Positions 57,301 to 64,000 of a stretch of 64,000 bases of DNA are shown here, piece after piece. Numbering within the stretch: the stretch's first letter is position 1; each line of letters begins with the position of its first letter. Under the pieces are notes generated by a model. It saw only the letters and a program-made list of their open reading frames with translations. It had not been told where the DNA came from and made no database searches. The position numbers and the translations under genes are program-made. Origin of the DNA: Cyprinodon diabolis (lineage: Eukaryota; Chordata; Actinopteri; Cyprinodontiformes; Cyprinodontidae); assembly GCA_030533445.1 (NCBI GenBank), contig CM060065.1, positions 7,688,974 to 7,752,973 on the forward strand, in the 5' to 3' direction.

Positions 57301-60300
57301 TTAATATCAATTAAAAAACGGAGGGAAAATGGGCGTCCTTTGCATCGCCACTATGGCAGATGGAGCTGTGGAGTAGAGACTTACATTTTTTCGGATTCCC
57401 GAAAAAATGTAAGTCGGGAAATATTTTCGGGAAATACTGACTCCCATCCCATGGGATTCCCGTGGGATGGGAGTCAGTATTAGTAACGATCACGTGATTG
57501 GGGCGGTACAGGATTAAACATTAACGGGAGCAGACGGGAGTGGGAGCAAACCAATAGTAACTAAAAAACTAGGATCGATGCCAAAAAATAAAATAAAATA
57601 GAAAGAAAAAAAATCCAGTACTGGCGCCGCCATTTTTTAGTTTTTTTCCTTGAAGTCTACACTGTAATGCGAGTCAAAAAAAACTACACGACCCTAAAAC
57701 CAACAGTGCTTCCTCTCTGAGTTTTTCACCCTCGCTCAAAAACAGGAACTTAACTGACCCTTCATAGAAATTCAGATTCAATGTATTGGCAGAAATCTTA
57801 TTGAAGACAACAAGAATGGGAGTGGTGCAGGAGGGGGACTCATTCTGAATGGGAGCGGGATGGGAGTGGGAGTAATTTCACCAGGAGTGGGACGGGACAG
57901 GATTTAGATTTCTACTCTGGCCCGGGATCGGGACGGGACACAATTTTTTCCTGTGGGAGTGAGACGGGACAGGAGTGAAAATCCACTCCCGTGTCAGTCT
58001 CTACTGTGGAGCCCTTTTTATTGTGCAGCGCAGCGCCGCAACTGTAGCTTAGTCAGTCACAGTGGAAGACGTGAACTGACTCAAACCCTAAACAACATGG
58101 ATACCAAAATAACTAAATAATCAGTATTATCTGATGAAAATATTCAGCACTTGCTTTATTATCTACCCATTTAATTTTGATAGCTGGGAAAAATATTGCA
58201 ATAAATAGTGATATTGTGACAATATTGCATCATGACCCAAGTATCGTGACACGTATCGTATCCCAACACCTATCCAATACTCGCCTCTACTGTTCACACA
58301 TGACAGCTTTTTGGTCGGTAAAATTTGTTAGTGCCATGGTTAATTAACTGCTGTACAACATAACACAAGAAAGCAATGCTATTTTATGGTTTGTTTCAGA
58401 GTAGGGATGCAAGTTATCAGTTCCTTAATCTAAGGTTAATTGATCTTATTGATTGACCAGCTTGATATGCAGACATATTCTTAAAGTTGTAGGGAAATCA
58501 TGTTTAAATGTCAAATCATTCTGCCTTAAACGTCAATATAAATGTACTCTGGGATATAGGATTTTTCTGCAAGGGGAACCATAGCAACCACTGCTCCATA
58601 TCTGCATTGTAAAAAAATATATAAATCTTACTTTTCATTTAAATATGCAAGAGGCAGGTGCTGACTTTTGTTTTGTTTATATAATTCTTACTCTTTTTAA
58701 TCATTGCTCTGACAGACGTGAACTGGATCGGTCTCCGTAAGCTGGAGGTGCTGGATGTGTCTGGAAATAGTTTAACCAGTCTTCACACGTCAGTCATGCA
58801 CTGTTTAAAGTCCCTGCGCTGCCTTGATGTCAGCAGAAACAGATTGAGGGCTTTCCCCGACCCCTGGGCCTGTCCGCTGGTAAGATGTCCAACCACTCTC
58901 TCTATGCTTTAACCCGTTGGTGAATAAATGGTTAAACAAATGAGCATAAATGCATGGATAGAAAAAAAAAACACAATCTCAGAGTTTTTCTTTTTAATTT
59001 TCCTGACTTTCCTTTTTCTGGATTCCAGTTTTTTTTTATTTCCGTTTACAAAATATGTTCTTTTTTTGCAACAATAATGAAACTAAATTCACCCCATAGA
59101 AAAGACCCATTCATTTCACATTTAACTGTAAAGTTAGCTAAAGAGTTACTCAGCATGTGAAGCATCAACAACACATCCTCTGACGATGCAGAGCTAGGAG
59201 TTGAATGCTGATGTAATGAGAACATGGGTCGACGTGCTGCCAGGAAGTGGCTCAGATCAGGCGTCTTCATGCACAGATCTCTGTTACCTGCTAAACAAAG
59301 AAAAAAAAAACAGGAATATTTATTAAATTAACTCGAACTAAATCAAGTCATGCTACGGGGAAGAAATAAGATGTGTGAGATGTGGGTCACTCTGGGAAAC
59401 CTGGAAGTTGCCCACTTTTTTCTACCTAGCGCAACATTTTTCTACTTATAGCTGTAATGTAGGGAAAATGAGAGCGACGTGTCCCTCCGATAATTTTTAG
59501 GTACATTTTCTCATTATCTAAAGATAATTAAATCAGTTTTCTCGTGATAACGAGATGATTGGTGTGTGTTAAAACTGATTAAAGCCTCCAATACCACCAC
59601 AGCGGGAGAGAATTTAGAAGTATAAGTCATGGCAGCTTAACTCTGTAAATCAGGGGTCTTCAACGTTTTCCAGACCAAGGACCCTAAACTGATGGTGAGA
59701 TGGAGCGGGGACCCCCTAATTATGTATATTGTTTGAAATTATGTTCCATCAAACTGATCCTATAGTCACTATTACAGATGGAGTAATGTAACTAAAGTAA
59801 TTTCTCCCTGGGATTATTAAAGTATTTCTGATTCTGATTCCTGGTTGATGGGACAGGTGTTGTGAATGAAACGGTGTCCAGCTTGAAAGAGCTCCTGTGT
59901 GTCGCTGAATGTGTGCATTGATCACTGAAAGACATCTTCTGCCTCCATTTATCTGTTTACTACAGTGTGTTGAATTCATGTTAATGTGTATTTAAAGACA
60001 TTTCAATTAGTGGAAAAAATTGCAGGGGGGAATATAAAGAAAAGTCTAATGAACCAAAACTTTTGCAACCTCCATGCAGTACCCCCGTGGACCCCCTAGA
60101 GCCGGGCATACACTGTGCGATTTTCGGGGCGATTTTCCAGTCGTGCGAGAGTCTTTCGATCGGGCTGATTTTCAGCCTGATCGTGTGTCGTGAGTCATGC
60201 AATGAGTGAAATGGAAGTTCTTTCTGTAAAATTGACAGACCGTAGTAGTCACGTTTGCTCAGCCATGTCTTTTTTCCAAATATGTCGTCGCCTTTTCATT

Positions 60301-62667
60301 TTAGGGCTTTTAGGACAAAATTGCACAAATTGCCAAGGCACTATGAATATGAATATGAAACTACTATAGTGAGCTTTATATTCCTCTTCTATTTGTTTGG
60401 CTTCTGGATAGACGAGTCAGAGCAGCTCCATCTCACTGCGGACCTGAGTGTGACGTGGTTTTTAGCCCCACAGTGTGAGCAGGCAGATCGCATCAGAGCG
60501 TCAGGCCAAACATAAATCGTGAGCTATGAACTCACACTGTACGACTAAACCATGTGGTTAGTTGTACAGTGTGAGCAGCAGCTGCAAGCAACGACTGAAA
60601 AAAATCGCACAGTGGCTTAGGGGTCACGGACCCCCTGTTGAAGACCTCCGCTGTAAATAATCCTATGTTTAACTTTTAGGTAACACAACATTTTTGGTTT
60701 GATGATTTGCTTCCACTTCTGATTCATAAGCAATTAGATCTGTGTCCAGGTGTTTTCTGAACAGCCCCGGTGTTACGCCTCTAACAGGTATAAGATGCAT
60801 TAACCCCCAAAATGGGTCTAGATTAAAGATTTTCATTAAAAAACTGTCAGATTTGTTTCTACTATATTCCATGCAATTCAATCATCCACCACAACCTGAC
60901 AATGAGTGAAAAGGAAACTAAATTTTTGCACACATGCGGTACGGTTACTGAGCAACTAAAGGCCCCACAGGCACGGATGGACTGGGAATCCAGGGCTGTT
61001 GGCCGGCCTCATTCATTACTCATGCAGGTTAATCAACTCGTTATCTTAAGAAATTCTTGTAAGATGCCTTCAGAAATGAACCGTAATATCAAACTGGTTG
61101 AAAAACGTGTGAGGATATATTACTGAGGATAAGTGTCGATCATCACATCATGGAAAAACTTCAGTGCTTATATGATGAAACAGCAAACCTGCAGAATTGC
61201 AGAAATGTTTGTAGTAACACGCTTAAACTTTTTCTAATCTCTTTTATGTAGAGGATCTGCAAAGCGTCTTCTAACATCATCGAGAACCTTCCAAACACCA
61301 TATCCATCTTCTGGAGGACTCAGCTGCAGGAGGTTGATTTATCTGACAACTGCCTGAAGGAGCTTCCCTCATATATCTTTGAACTGGAGGTACGAACCAC
61401 CAGGTTCATCCTTACTGGATGGTTTATGGGCTTTTACAATTAGCCTCTTCAAGCTTTAATTTATTTACGTCAATTAAAACAAAATAAACGTTGGTGAGAT
61501 TTTGTTTTCAAGTCAAAGCCAAATTAAGTTGTTTTGTACAAAAAGAAAAAGAAATGCAGGTGTGTTGCAAATATGCAACAACAGGCATTACAGTCAAAAT
61601 TACCATGAAAATCACACAGAAAACAATGTAATAAACAGATTTTATTAGTAGAAAGTAAATAATGTCACATCTGTTTCTTTGGAGCTGTGGAGCCTTAAAT
61701 TCAAACAGAGCCATTATGAGAAACGGTTGGTCAGGGACCGGTCCTGATAGAAACAAGTATTTGCCAAAGGTTCCTATGTCTTTTAAATAACAGCTCGGCA
61801 TTATTGGTTCCGTCTCGATAGCGGAACCAATAAAAGCGTTGTTGCGGCCGGGACATTTGGGAGATGCGCCATTTACTTTTTGAGCAGGTGTAAATGTAAC
61901 GAAAATTGTCTCCAGCCAAGAGTTTTCTCCATGGCTAAAACCAGAGAACATACATGAGGCACAGAGTATTTTGTGCAAGAAGTCATTTAAGTCATTTGAG
62001 TGAAAAAAATACTCCATTAGGATTATTCAGCCGCTCAACTTAGGAGACATTTTACTTATTTTTAGATTAGTTTTTGCAGTGTGTTGTTAGGAGCAAAGGT
62101 TTGGATATCAGCTCCTTTAGCTTCTCTACAGGCTGTAGCTTTCAGCCAAACTTCTGCTAGCCTGTTGATCAGAATTACTGTAAAGCAACAGATTTAAGGT
62201 GGAATGTTGGGTTTTTTTTGCATTGCAATGCTGATGCCAATGGTTGGAACTGAACCTCTTAAGTTCTGGGTCAGTTTACAGTCACGTTAGTAACACTAAG
62301 CCTGATCTGCATGATTCGACATCAGGATAATAGAAGGTTTGTTATTGTTTTTGTCATTAATGCTTTACAAAGCAGAAGTGGATTTAGATTATAATCTGAC
62401 CTAATTTGCAAGCAGGAACCTTATTTGTTCCATGGGCTCTGGCTCTATTGATGTTCCCGGTGCTGTTAGACTTGACTGTCACCAGTACAGTGAGCCATCC
62501 CCCCCCCCCCATGTCGATGTCTCACCCTCCTGTTATTGGTTCTTCTCTCCTCAGGCGATCATGTCCTTAAAGCTGTGTGGGAACCTCATAGAAACGCTGC
62601 CTGCTCCCAATAAGTGGAAGTGCTCTAAACTCAAGACTCTGGATCTTTCCAGGAACGTGCTTGGCAG
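29784..62667 (+). CDS. lrrk1: Leucine-rich repeat kinase 1, N-terminal ten exons (gene partial at 3' end)
   Basis: ROCO-family protein; full-length LRRK1 carries ankyrin repeats, LRRs, a ROC GTPase, COR and a Ser/Thr kinase domain. In window: 29784-29924 (ATG at 29855), 42676-42857, 48689-48860, 49586-49765, 55324-55460, 56632-56858, 57059-57186, 58716-58879, 61252-61389, 62555-62667. These give 1,511 coding bases, about 503 residues, with every phase consistent. Ankyrin-like repeats cover about residues 45-245; LRRs run from about 270 to the end, with repeated LxxLxLSxNxLxxLP patterns. Exon-by-exon similarity to mammalian LRRK1 is clear, for example [24 protein letters not shown] and [13 protein letters not shown]2 is excluded by this LRR sequence and by the aldh1a3 neighbour. 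The catalytic half lies right of the window. Confidence 0.95.
30662..30800. repeat. (TA)n/ATCTATAT microsatellite
   Basis: Highly self-complementary atatatctatatat units flank the left end of the Tc1 at 30802. A shorter (TA)n flanks its right end (32386-32420). Confidence 0.9.
30802..32384 (-). mobile_element. Degenerate Tc1 element, copy 2 (~1.58 kb)
   Basis: TIRs begin CAGGTAAAAGCCAGTAAATT and exceed 200 bp. The left TA is present at 30800-30801. The right neighbour is TG then TA, so the right duplication is altered. It is a different subfamily from 8397-10008, with similar internal order. Confidence 0.9.
31090..32066 (-). pseudogene. Tc1-like transposase pseudogene
   Basis: Starts [13 protein letters not shown] at 32066 but changes frame several times; pieces occupy 31872-32066, 31559-31819 and 31242-31655. 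The catalytic-site strings [16 protein letters not shown] and PIENLWG are still visible. Frameshifts preclude a complete enzyme. Confidence 0.88.
32426..33038 (+). mobile_element. piggyBac-like non-autonomous element, copy 2 (613 bp)
   Basis: Left end CTCTTTATAGGGCA, right end TGCCCTATAAAGGG followed by TTAA at 33039-33042. The left TTAA has decayed to ATAA. Aligns with 18429-18992 and shows the empty site of the MITE nested there. Confidence 0.7.
33399..35168 (+). mobile_element. hAT-type element 'S', long copy (1,770 bp)
   Basis: TIRs TAGAGACTGAC and GTCAGTCTCTA; flanks gcgtagag and gcgtagac agree at 7 of 8. Both ends are dense in cccgtcccactcc-type words (G-rich on the minus strand). It contains aaaatggcggc, a YY1-type motif, at about 34926. 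A 1,229-bp element is nested at 33581-34809. Confidence 0.85.
33581..34809. mobile_element. Nested TIR element with 5-bp duplication (1,229 bp)
   Basis: Imperfect TIRs of about 35 bp begin GCTCTGTTCTAAAACCTAGG and, inverted, GCTCTGTTCGAAATCCTGGG. CCCAT is duplicated at 33576-33580 and 34810-34814. The smaller hAT copy at 57374-58003 has the uninterrupted ccactcccattcttgtt. No transposase ORF. Confidence 0.75.
35713..36093. mobile_element. Putative hAT-type MITE
   Basis: Ends TAGGCCTGGATGATAAAT and CTCAGCCCTA suggest the fish TAGGGCTG-type hAT termini. Flanking octamers agree poorly (5 of 8). AT-rich interior. Confidence 0.35.
36105..36320 (+). repeat. L2-like retroposon tail
   Basis: Contains gaacggtggcgcag, catggagtttgcatgttctg and cagcttcctccacattttc, in the order of other copies. 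Old and diverged. Confidence 0.5.
36665..36790 (+). mobile_element. Partial tRNA-derived SINE
   Basis: Ggttggtggttagggcatag and cctgagtttgtgacttcaaa echo the head of the SINE at 47488-47712. Diverged and truncated. Confidence 0.35.
37136..37660. repeat. 25-bp minisatellite, 21 units
   Basis: Exactly 525 bases of the unit agattggtaaacatcccaac plus ctggc. Variants are few (ctgac for ctggc, agatc for agatt, aatatc for aacatc) and no unit has an indel. All three minus-strand frames are open, giving spurious ORFs of 177-200 codons. Lies in the first large lrrk1 intron. Confidence 0.97.
38206..38360. repeat. Retroposon tail with TTAGA repeats
   Basis: Ttagattagattagatgagc followed by tttactgatctcacagcgga; 34179-34235 (agaatagaatagaaaatccc, tttattgtccca) is a similar unit. 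Typical of fish retroposon 3' ends read in reverse. Confidence 0.4.
38694..38951 (+). other. Unassigned 85-codon ORF, probably transposon-derived
   Basis: Begins [20 protein letters not shown], a hydrophilic acidic stretch, followed by a less convincing part. It lies inside an lrrk1 intron between repeats and has no supporting splice evidence. I recognise no domain. A 5' leader-like stretch with ctcctcctccacg precedes it. Possibly the N-terminal exon of a decayed DNA transposon. Confidence 0.2.
39305..39470 (+). repeat. SINE-like 'B' fragment
   Basis: Catgcatgcttggtg, gagattgctgaagag and accaatctgactatatgatc match the 3' part of retroposon B. An internal stretch of about 60 bases differs. 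Confidence 0.45.
39575..41178 (+). repeat. L2-like tail split by a hAT element
   Basis: The left part has ttgccctgcgatggactggc and ends aaataggc at 39705. The right part resumes aaataggc at 41122, then accagcagcccttacaac, and ends agaaaatgga. The target duplication marks the join. Confidence 0.75.
39706..41121. mobile_element. hAT-type element with perfect 8-bp TSD (1,416 bp)
   Basis: Ends TAGGGCTGCAACTAACGATT and GTTGTTGCAGCCCTA. AAATAGGC is duplicated exactly (39698-39705, 41122-41129). Subterminal regions are rich in atcgat words; the centre is GC-rich (40670-41000). No transposase. Confidence 0.88.
41185..41310. repeat. TG/TA microsatellites
   Basis: GTCTGTCTGTGTG, then long TA runs (41217-41272), then gtacatatatgtatagatat, following the L2-like tail. 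Expansion at a retroposon 3' end is common. Confidence 0.85.
41880..42110. repeat. Common fish intron repeat
   Basis: Contains agatataggtctataattga, tcaaatcatctgggtgg and aaaagcctggggtgcatatc. I recognise this as a widespread teleost repeat, probably a LINE fragment; the boundaries are approximate. Confidence 0.35.
42112..42400. repeat. Partial relative of the TIR element at 60100-60617
   Basis: Ggtatacactgtactag, ccagtcgtgtgagaac and tcagcctaattgtg parallel gcatacactgtgcgat, ccagtcgtgcgagag and cagcctgatcgtg at 60.1 kb. The right end is lost. Confidence 0.5.
42676..42857 (+). CDS. lrrk1: lrrk1 exon, start of ankyrin region
   Basis: Acceptor tttctatcag, donor gtgagt. Reads [17 protein letters not shown], a linker, then [20 protein letters not shown], the first ankyrin-like helix pair. 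It ends in phase 0. Confidence 0.92.
43355..43711. mobile_element. hAT-type MITE with perfect 8-bp TSD (357 bp)
   Basis: TIRs TAGGGGTGTGCATTG and TTGTTGACACCCCTA; ATATTTTA is duplicated at 43347-43354 and 43712-43719. The interior has repeated gatgcattgc and attcgattc words. Confidence 0.85.
44720..46390. other. Intron stretch without recognised features
   Basis: Lrrk1 intron sequence with only short ORFs and faint retroposon similarity near 45715-45790 (gattatatgatctggctga). I see no exon or intact element. Confidence 0.4.
46394..47112. repeat. Large imperfect inverted repeat with an extra arm copy
   Basis: The arm (aagctttctcaattcaaatg ... ggatccgcagtg) occurs at 46394-46545 and 46620-46755 in one orientation and at 46968-47112 inverted. 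A further fragment (gaagcaaaacgccttcaaac) is at 56428-56490. A dispersed fish element; class uncertain (Penelope- or DIRS-like possible). Confidence 0.55.
47488..47712 (-). mobile_element. tRNA-derived SINE
   Basis: On the minus strand: ggcctagtggttagggcata (A box), gggatccctgaggttctgag (degenerate B box), then gaccaagacccttaacccc, ccccgggcaacccacaatgg and a tail with gggttaaatgtagagag. It follows the classical teleost tRNA-SINE order. Confidence 0.75.
48005..48300 (+). repeat. Repeat 'C' copy 3, uninterrupted
   Basis: Agccattcaaaatggccctt, then cttccagccactggcc, then tacagggtctgac. It provides the empty-site reference for the insertions in copies 1 and 2. Agttgctaactggttagcaa at about 48292 recurs at 56050. 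Confidence 0.6.
48689..48860 (+). CDS. lrrk1: lrrk1 exon, ankyrin repeats
   Basis: Acceptor cctcctccag, donor gtagga. Reads [20 protein letters not shown] and later [19 protein letters not shown], two ankyrin-like repeats. It ends in phase 1. Confidence 0.93.
49139..49505. mobile_element. hAT-type element, copy 2 (367 bp)
   Basis: TIRs TAGTGTTGCA and TGCAACACTA. The interior is nearly identical to 27932-28270 (tttttcctgcttcacaaagg). No clear target duplication is visible. Confidence 0.7.
49586..49765 (+). CDS. lrrk1: lrrk1 exon, ankyrin repeats
   Basis: Acceptor ttaccggttag, donor gtaagg. Contains [20 protein letters not shown], a textbook ankyrin consensus, and LPLYAAAQA. Phase 1 to 1. Confidence 0.94.
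50095..50530 (+). repeat. Repeat 'E' copy 2 with empty Tc1 site
   Basis: Carries gctgaggcagaggcatttct and tacatacatttatacc; the latter corresponds to the interrupted site at 8395/10009. Lies in an lrrk1 intron. Confidence 0.6.
51808..52161. repeat. Fold-back (long palindrome) element, 354 bp
   Basis: Two inverted arms of about 150-170 bases share cagaccagc-tacccatagtc, ctttagtcatgtac and caacggg. The centre is near 51985. Arm identity is roughly four fifths by eye. No ORF of note. Confidence 0.75.
52824..52900 (+). repeat. 27-bp tandem repeat, ~2.9 copies
   Basis: The unit aattatttaccatgtgcaat plus gtaatgt starts at 52824 and 52851 and, slightly changed, at 52878. Confidence 0.9.
54180..54325. 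repeat. hAT-type terminus and (TA)n
   Basis: Gccgataccgatagggggcc and cgtgcatcccta (ending 54273) are a typical right hAT terminus. No matching left end is visible. (TA)n follows at 54290-54320. Confidence 0.45.
55057..55228. mobile_element. Hairpin hAT-type MITE (172 bp), perfect 8-bp TSD
   Basis: TTGCAACT is duplicated (55049-55056, 55229-55236). Nearly the whole element is two ~75-bp inverted arms starting CAGAGATGGGGGATCTG. It sits 95 bp upstream of an lrrk1 exon acceptor. Confidence 0.88.
55324..55460 (+). CDS. lrrk1: lrrk1 exon, last ankyrin repeat
   Basis: Acceptor gttttatag, donor gtctgt. Reads [20 protein letters not shown], then [14 protein letters not shown]. It matches the last ankyrin repeat and linker of mammalian LRRK1. 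Confidence 0.93.
56632..56858 (+). CDS. lrrk1: lrrk1 exon, first LRRs
   Basis: Acceptor gtgtttgcag, donor gtgcat. Contains [20 protein letters not shown], then [19 protein letters not shown]. The first two LRRs start here. It ends AG| in phase 2. Confidence 0.95.
57059..57186 (+). CDS. lrrk1: lrrk1 exon, LRRs
   Basis: Acceptor cgcttcag, donor gtacgt. Reads [20 protein letters not shown] and [18 protein letters not shown], two LRRs. It ends in phase 1. Confidence 0.94.
57374..58003 (-). mobile_element. hAT-type element 'S', short copy (630 bp), perfect TSD
   Basis: Ends TAGAGACTTACATTTTTTCG and GTGTCAGTCTCTA; CTGTGGAG is duplicated at 57366-57373 and 58004-58011. Inverted relative to 33399-35168. 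On the + strand it has the four-run G tract GGGAGCGGGATGGGAGTGGG (57851-57870). Lies in an lrrk1 intron. Confidence 0.92.
58716..58879 (+). CDS. lrrk1: lrrk1 exon, LRRs
   Basis: Acceptor tctgacag, donor gtaaga. Reads [20 protein letters not shown], then [20 protein letters not shown]. Closely follows the mammalian exon and ends in phase 0. Confidence 0.95.
59651..60650. mobile_element. hAT-type element (1,000 bp), perfect 8-bp TSD, with nested element
   Basis: Ends CAGGGGTCTTCAAC and GTTGAAGACCTCCG; CTGTAAAT is duplicated at 59643-59650 and 60651-60658. A second element occupies 60100-60617. Confidence 0.85.
60100..60617. mobile_element. Nested TIR element with TAG duplication (518 bp)
   Basis: Ends AGCCGGGCATACACTGTGCG and CGCACAGTGGCT, flanked by TAG (60097-60099 and 60618-60620). 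A 3-bp duplication fits PIF/Harbinger, though TAG is not the usual TWA. A partial relative lies at 42112-42400. Confidence 0.65.
61252..61389 (+). CDS. lrrk1: lrrk1 exon, LRRs
   Basis: Acceptor tttatgtag, donor gtacga. Reads [20 protein letters not shown], then [20 protein letters not shown]. Phase 0 to 0. Confidence 0.94.
61500..62020. repeat. Dispersed intron repeat with long antisense ORF
   Basis: Ttgccaaaggttcctatgtc recurs as tgccaaaggttcctaggtct near 54912, and aataaacagattttattag resembles 53540-53560. A 169-codon antisense ORF spans it, but I recognise no domain. Confidence 0.35.
62555..62667 (+). CDS. lrrk1: lrrk1 exon, LRR; last exon in window
   Basis: Acceptor ctctcctcag, donor gttggt. 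Reads [20 protein letters not shown], then [15 protein letters not shown]. It ends AG| in phase 2; the next exon is beyond the window. Confidence 0.93.
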
Positions 62668-62789
62668 GTTGGTCGACTCGCTACTGCTTCACATCTAGAC
62701 ACTTCCTGGTTCACAGGCGGTCACAACTCGCATTTTGTTGTTTTGTTTTGCTCCAGTTAAGACGGAACATCAGGGGAGTGTGAATTACA

Positions 62790-63128
62790 GAGCTAAATGG
62801 GATGATAAAGTTTGTTCAAAACATTTTGTTTGACTTGAAACTGAAAATACATTTTTGAGAGCAAAAATTGTTTTAAACATTTCTTTTCACTTTCTAATAG
62901 GTTTTTCTTTCAATTTCATTTTTTTTTTTATTCAGTTTCAATGATTTTTAACAAAAAAAAAGTTTTAGCTTTACATGTATTTTTCTTTATTTTTATTATT
63001 TCAATTTCAATTTTGTTTTTTTATGTAAGTCTCCAAAACGTTTTAAATTTAAACAGGGGCTTTATGGCCATTTGGCAATTTTTGGGATTTTTGGGATGAA
63101 ATTTAAAGTTGAAAAAAAAAATAAAAAT

Positions 63129-63175
<47 letters not shown>

Positions 63176-63960
63176 CAGATTTGAAACTAAAGGTATATAT
63201 TTTAATTCATAAGTAGCTTTCATTTTTTTCTATTGTAAATCTATCTTTATTGCCCCAGGAAAATGTTGGTATACATTTTTTTAAATAGACAAAATCATTT
63301 GAAAAAAATATTTGAAACAACTTTTTAGATGAAAGTTTTTCTCTTTTTTTTCAGTTCCCAGTGATGACTGTCAGATTAGGTGCTCTGCCTCTGCTGCAGT
63401 CAGTCTTGCGGTTCTCCTTTTTACTTTAATAACATCAGAAGGTCCAAAGAGGACTGAAAATGCTGCACAAATCTGTCAGTATAGTTTTTCTAATGAGATT
63501 TGTGTCATAGGGTAACATTAACAGCTTAGATAAGTGAAGTATGTGGATTTTTAATACCAGTTACATTAACATAGGGCATCGATGATGCTTTAAAAACATT
63601 TCTATTTCCTACGGTTCCTGAATGCAACATCTGGAAATATTTTGTCCAGCCACCTGAGCTGTCCACATCATTCCATACTCTATGACATTTAAGCCCTTGA
63701 TGTCATGGTGTCGTGACATCTGGAAAGAAGTGTTATATGTTTATAATCAATCATAGTATAGGAAAAATAATACAGATTTCTTTTGTAATAATTTGAAAAA
63801 ATATAATTTTAGAAAGTTACTCTTAAAATCTTTTTTGGATCAAGTTTCATCTTCTTCTTTTTTTTTTTAAGTTTCGGTTTTCAAAACATGACAGTTGCAA
63901 CAATATTGGAACATAATTCACTCCATATTTGTCTGGACCTGTCTGCAAATGTACTGCCTG
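62790..63960. repeat. AT-rich intron, repeat family D and (AT)n
   Basis: Aaactgaaa/tttcagttt words as in 4130-5300, an (AT)n run at 63133-63171, and the segment cctgaatgcaacatctggaa at about 63614 shared with 4.3 kb. No exon recognised to the window edge. Confidence 0.45.
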
Positions 63961-64000
63961 CAGCCTTGAGTCTCGGTGTAATAAAAAGAAACCAACCAAG

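Noticed and set aside
61508..62017. 169-codon antisense ORF in an lrrk1 intron
   Set aside because: No recognisable domain, overlaps dispersed repeat words also seen near 53.5 and 54.9 kb, no splice context.

Overview
The window is vertebrate nuclear DNA, almost certainly from a teleost fish. It has widely spaced, canonically spliced exons, AT-rich introns, and a dense load of fish-type repeats: Tc1 elements, many short hAT-type elements with 8-bp target duplications, L2-like tails, tRNA-type SINEs and (TA)n arrays. I cannot fix the species. No bacterial, phage or organellar sequence is seen, and there is no CRISPR array, operon or free-standing tRNA/rRNA gene.

Two host genes lie head to tail on the + strand. 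From 1156 to 13710 are nine exons encoding the C-terminal ~352 residues of a class 1A (retinaldehyde) dehydrogenase. I call it aldh1a3 because of its sequence and its neighbour; the first exons lie upstream of the window. From 29784 to the right edge are ten exons encoding the first ~503 residues of LRRK1 (ankyrin-like repeats, then leucine-rich repeats). The ROC, COR, kinase and C-terminal parts lie beyond the window. ALDH1A3-LRRK1 is also the human order and orientation on 15q26.3. Exon phases agree through both genes. The first coding exon of lrrk1 (ATG at 29855) is easy to miss but matches the mammalian N-terminus. A GC-rich stretch ending in a good donor at 19971 is a candidate promoter and non-coding exon 1.

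Most of the remaining ~60 kb is transposon. The intergenic region and the large lrrk1 introns hold nests whose order of insertion can be read, because several elements have another copy in the window that preserves the empty site. Examples are: an intact Tc1 (8397-10008) inside a ~400-bp repeat whose uninterrupted copy lies at 50 kb; a 1,229-bp element with a 5-bp duplication inside a hAT-type element (33399-35168) whose smaller relative at 57374-58003 keeps the site; and a 227-bp hAT-type element inside a TTAA-flanked piggyBac-like copy. Two non-autonomous elements (18995-19428 and 21788-22991) carry short ORFs that look like N-terminal exons of transposon proteins. The first also carries perfect YY1 and CRE motifs just upstream of the candidate lrrk1 promoter. 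A 25-bp x 21 minisatellite lies at 37136-37660.

I see no clear new multi-gene system. The most promising leads are the protein-fragment elements, the 5-bp-TSD element, the G-quadruplex-rich hAT pair, and transposon-derived regulatory motifs near lrrk1. All repeat family names are from memory and motif shape; no database search was run.
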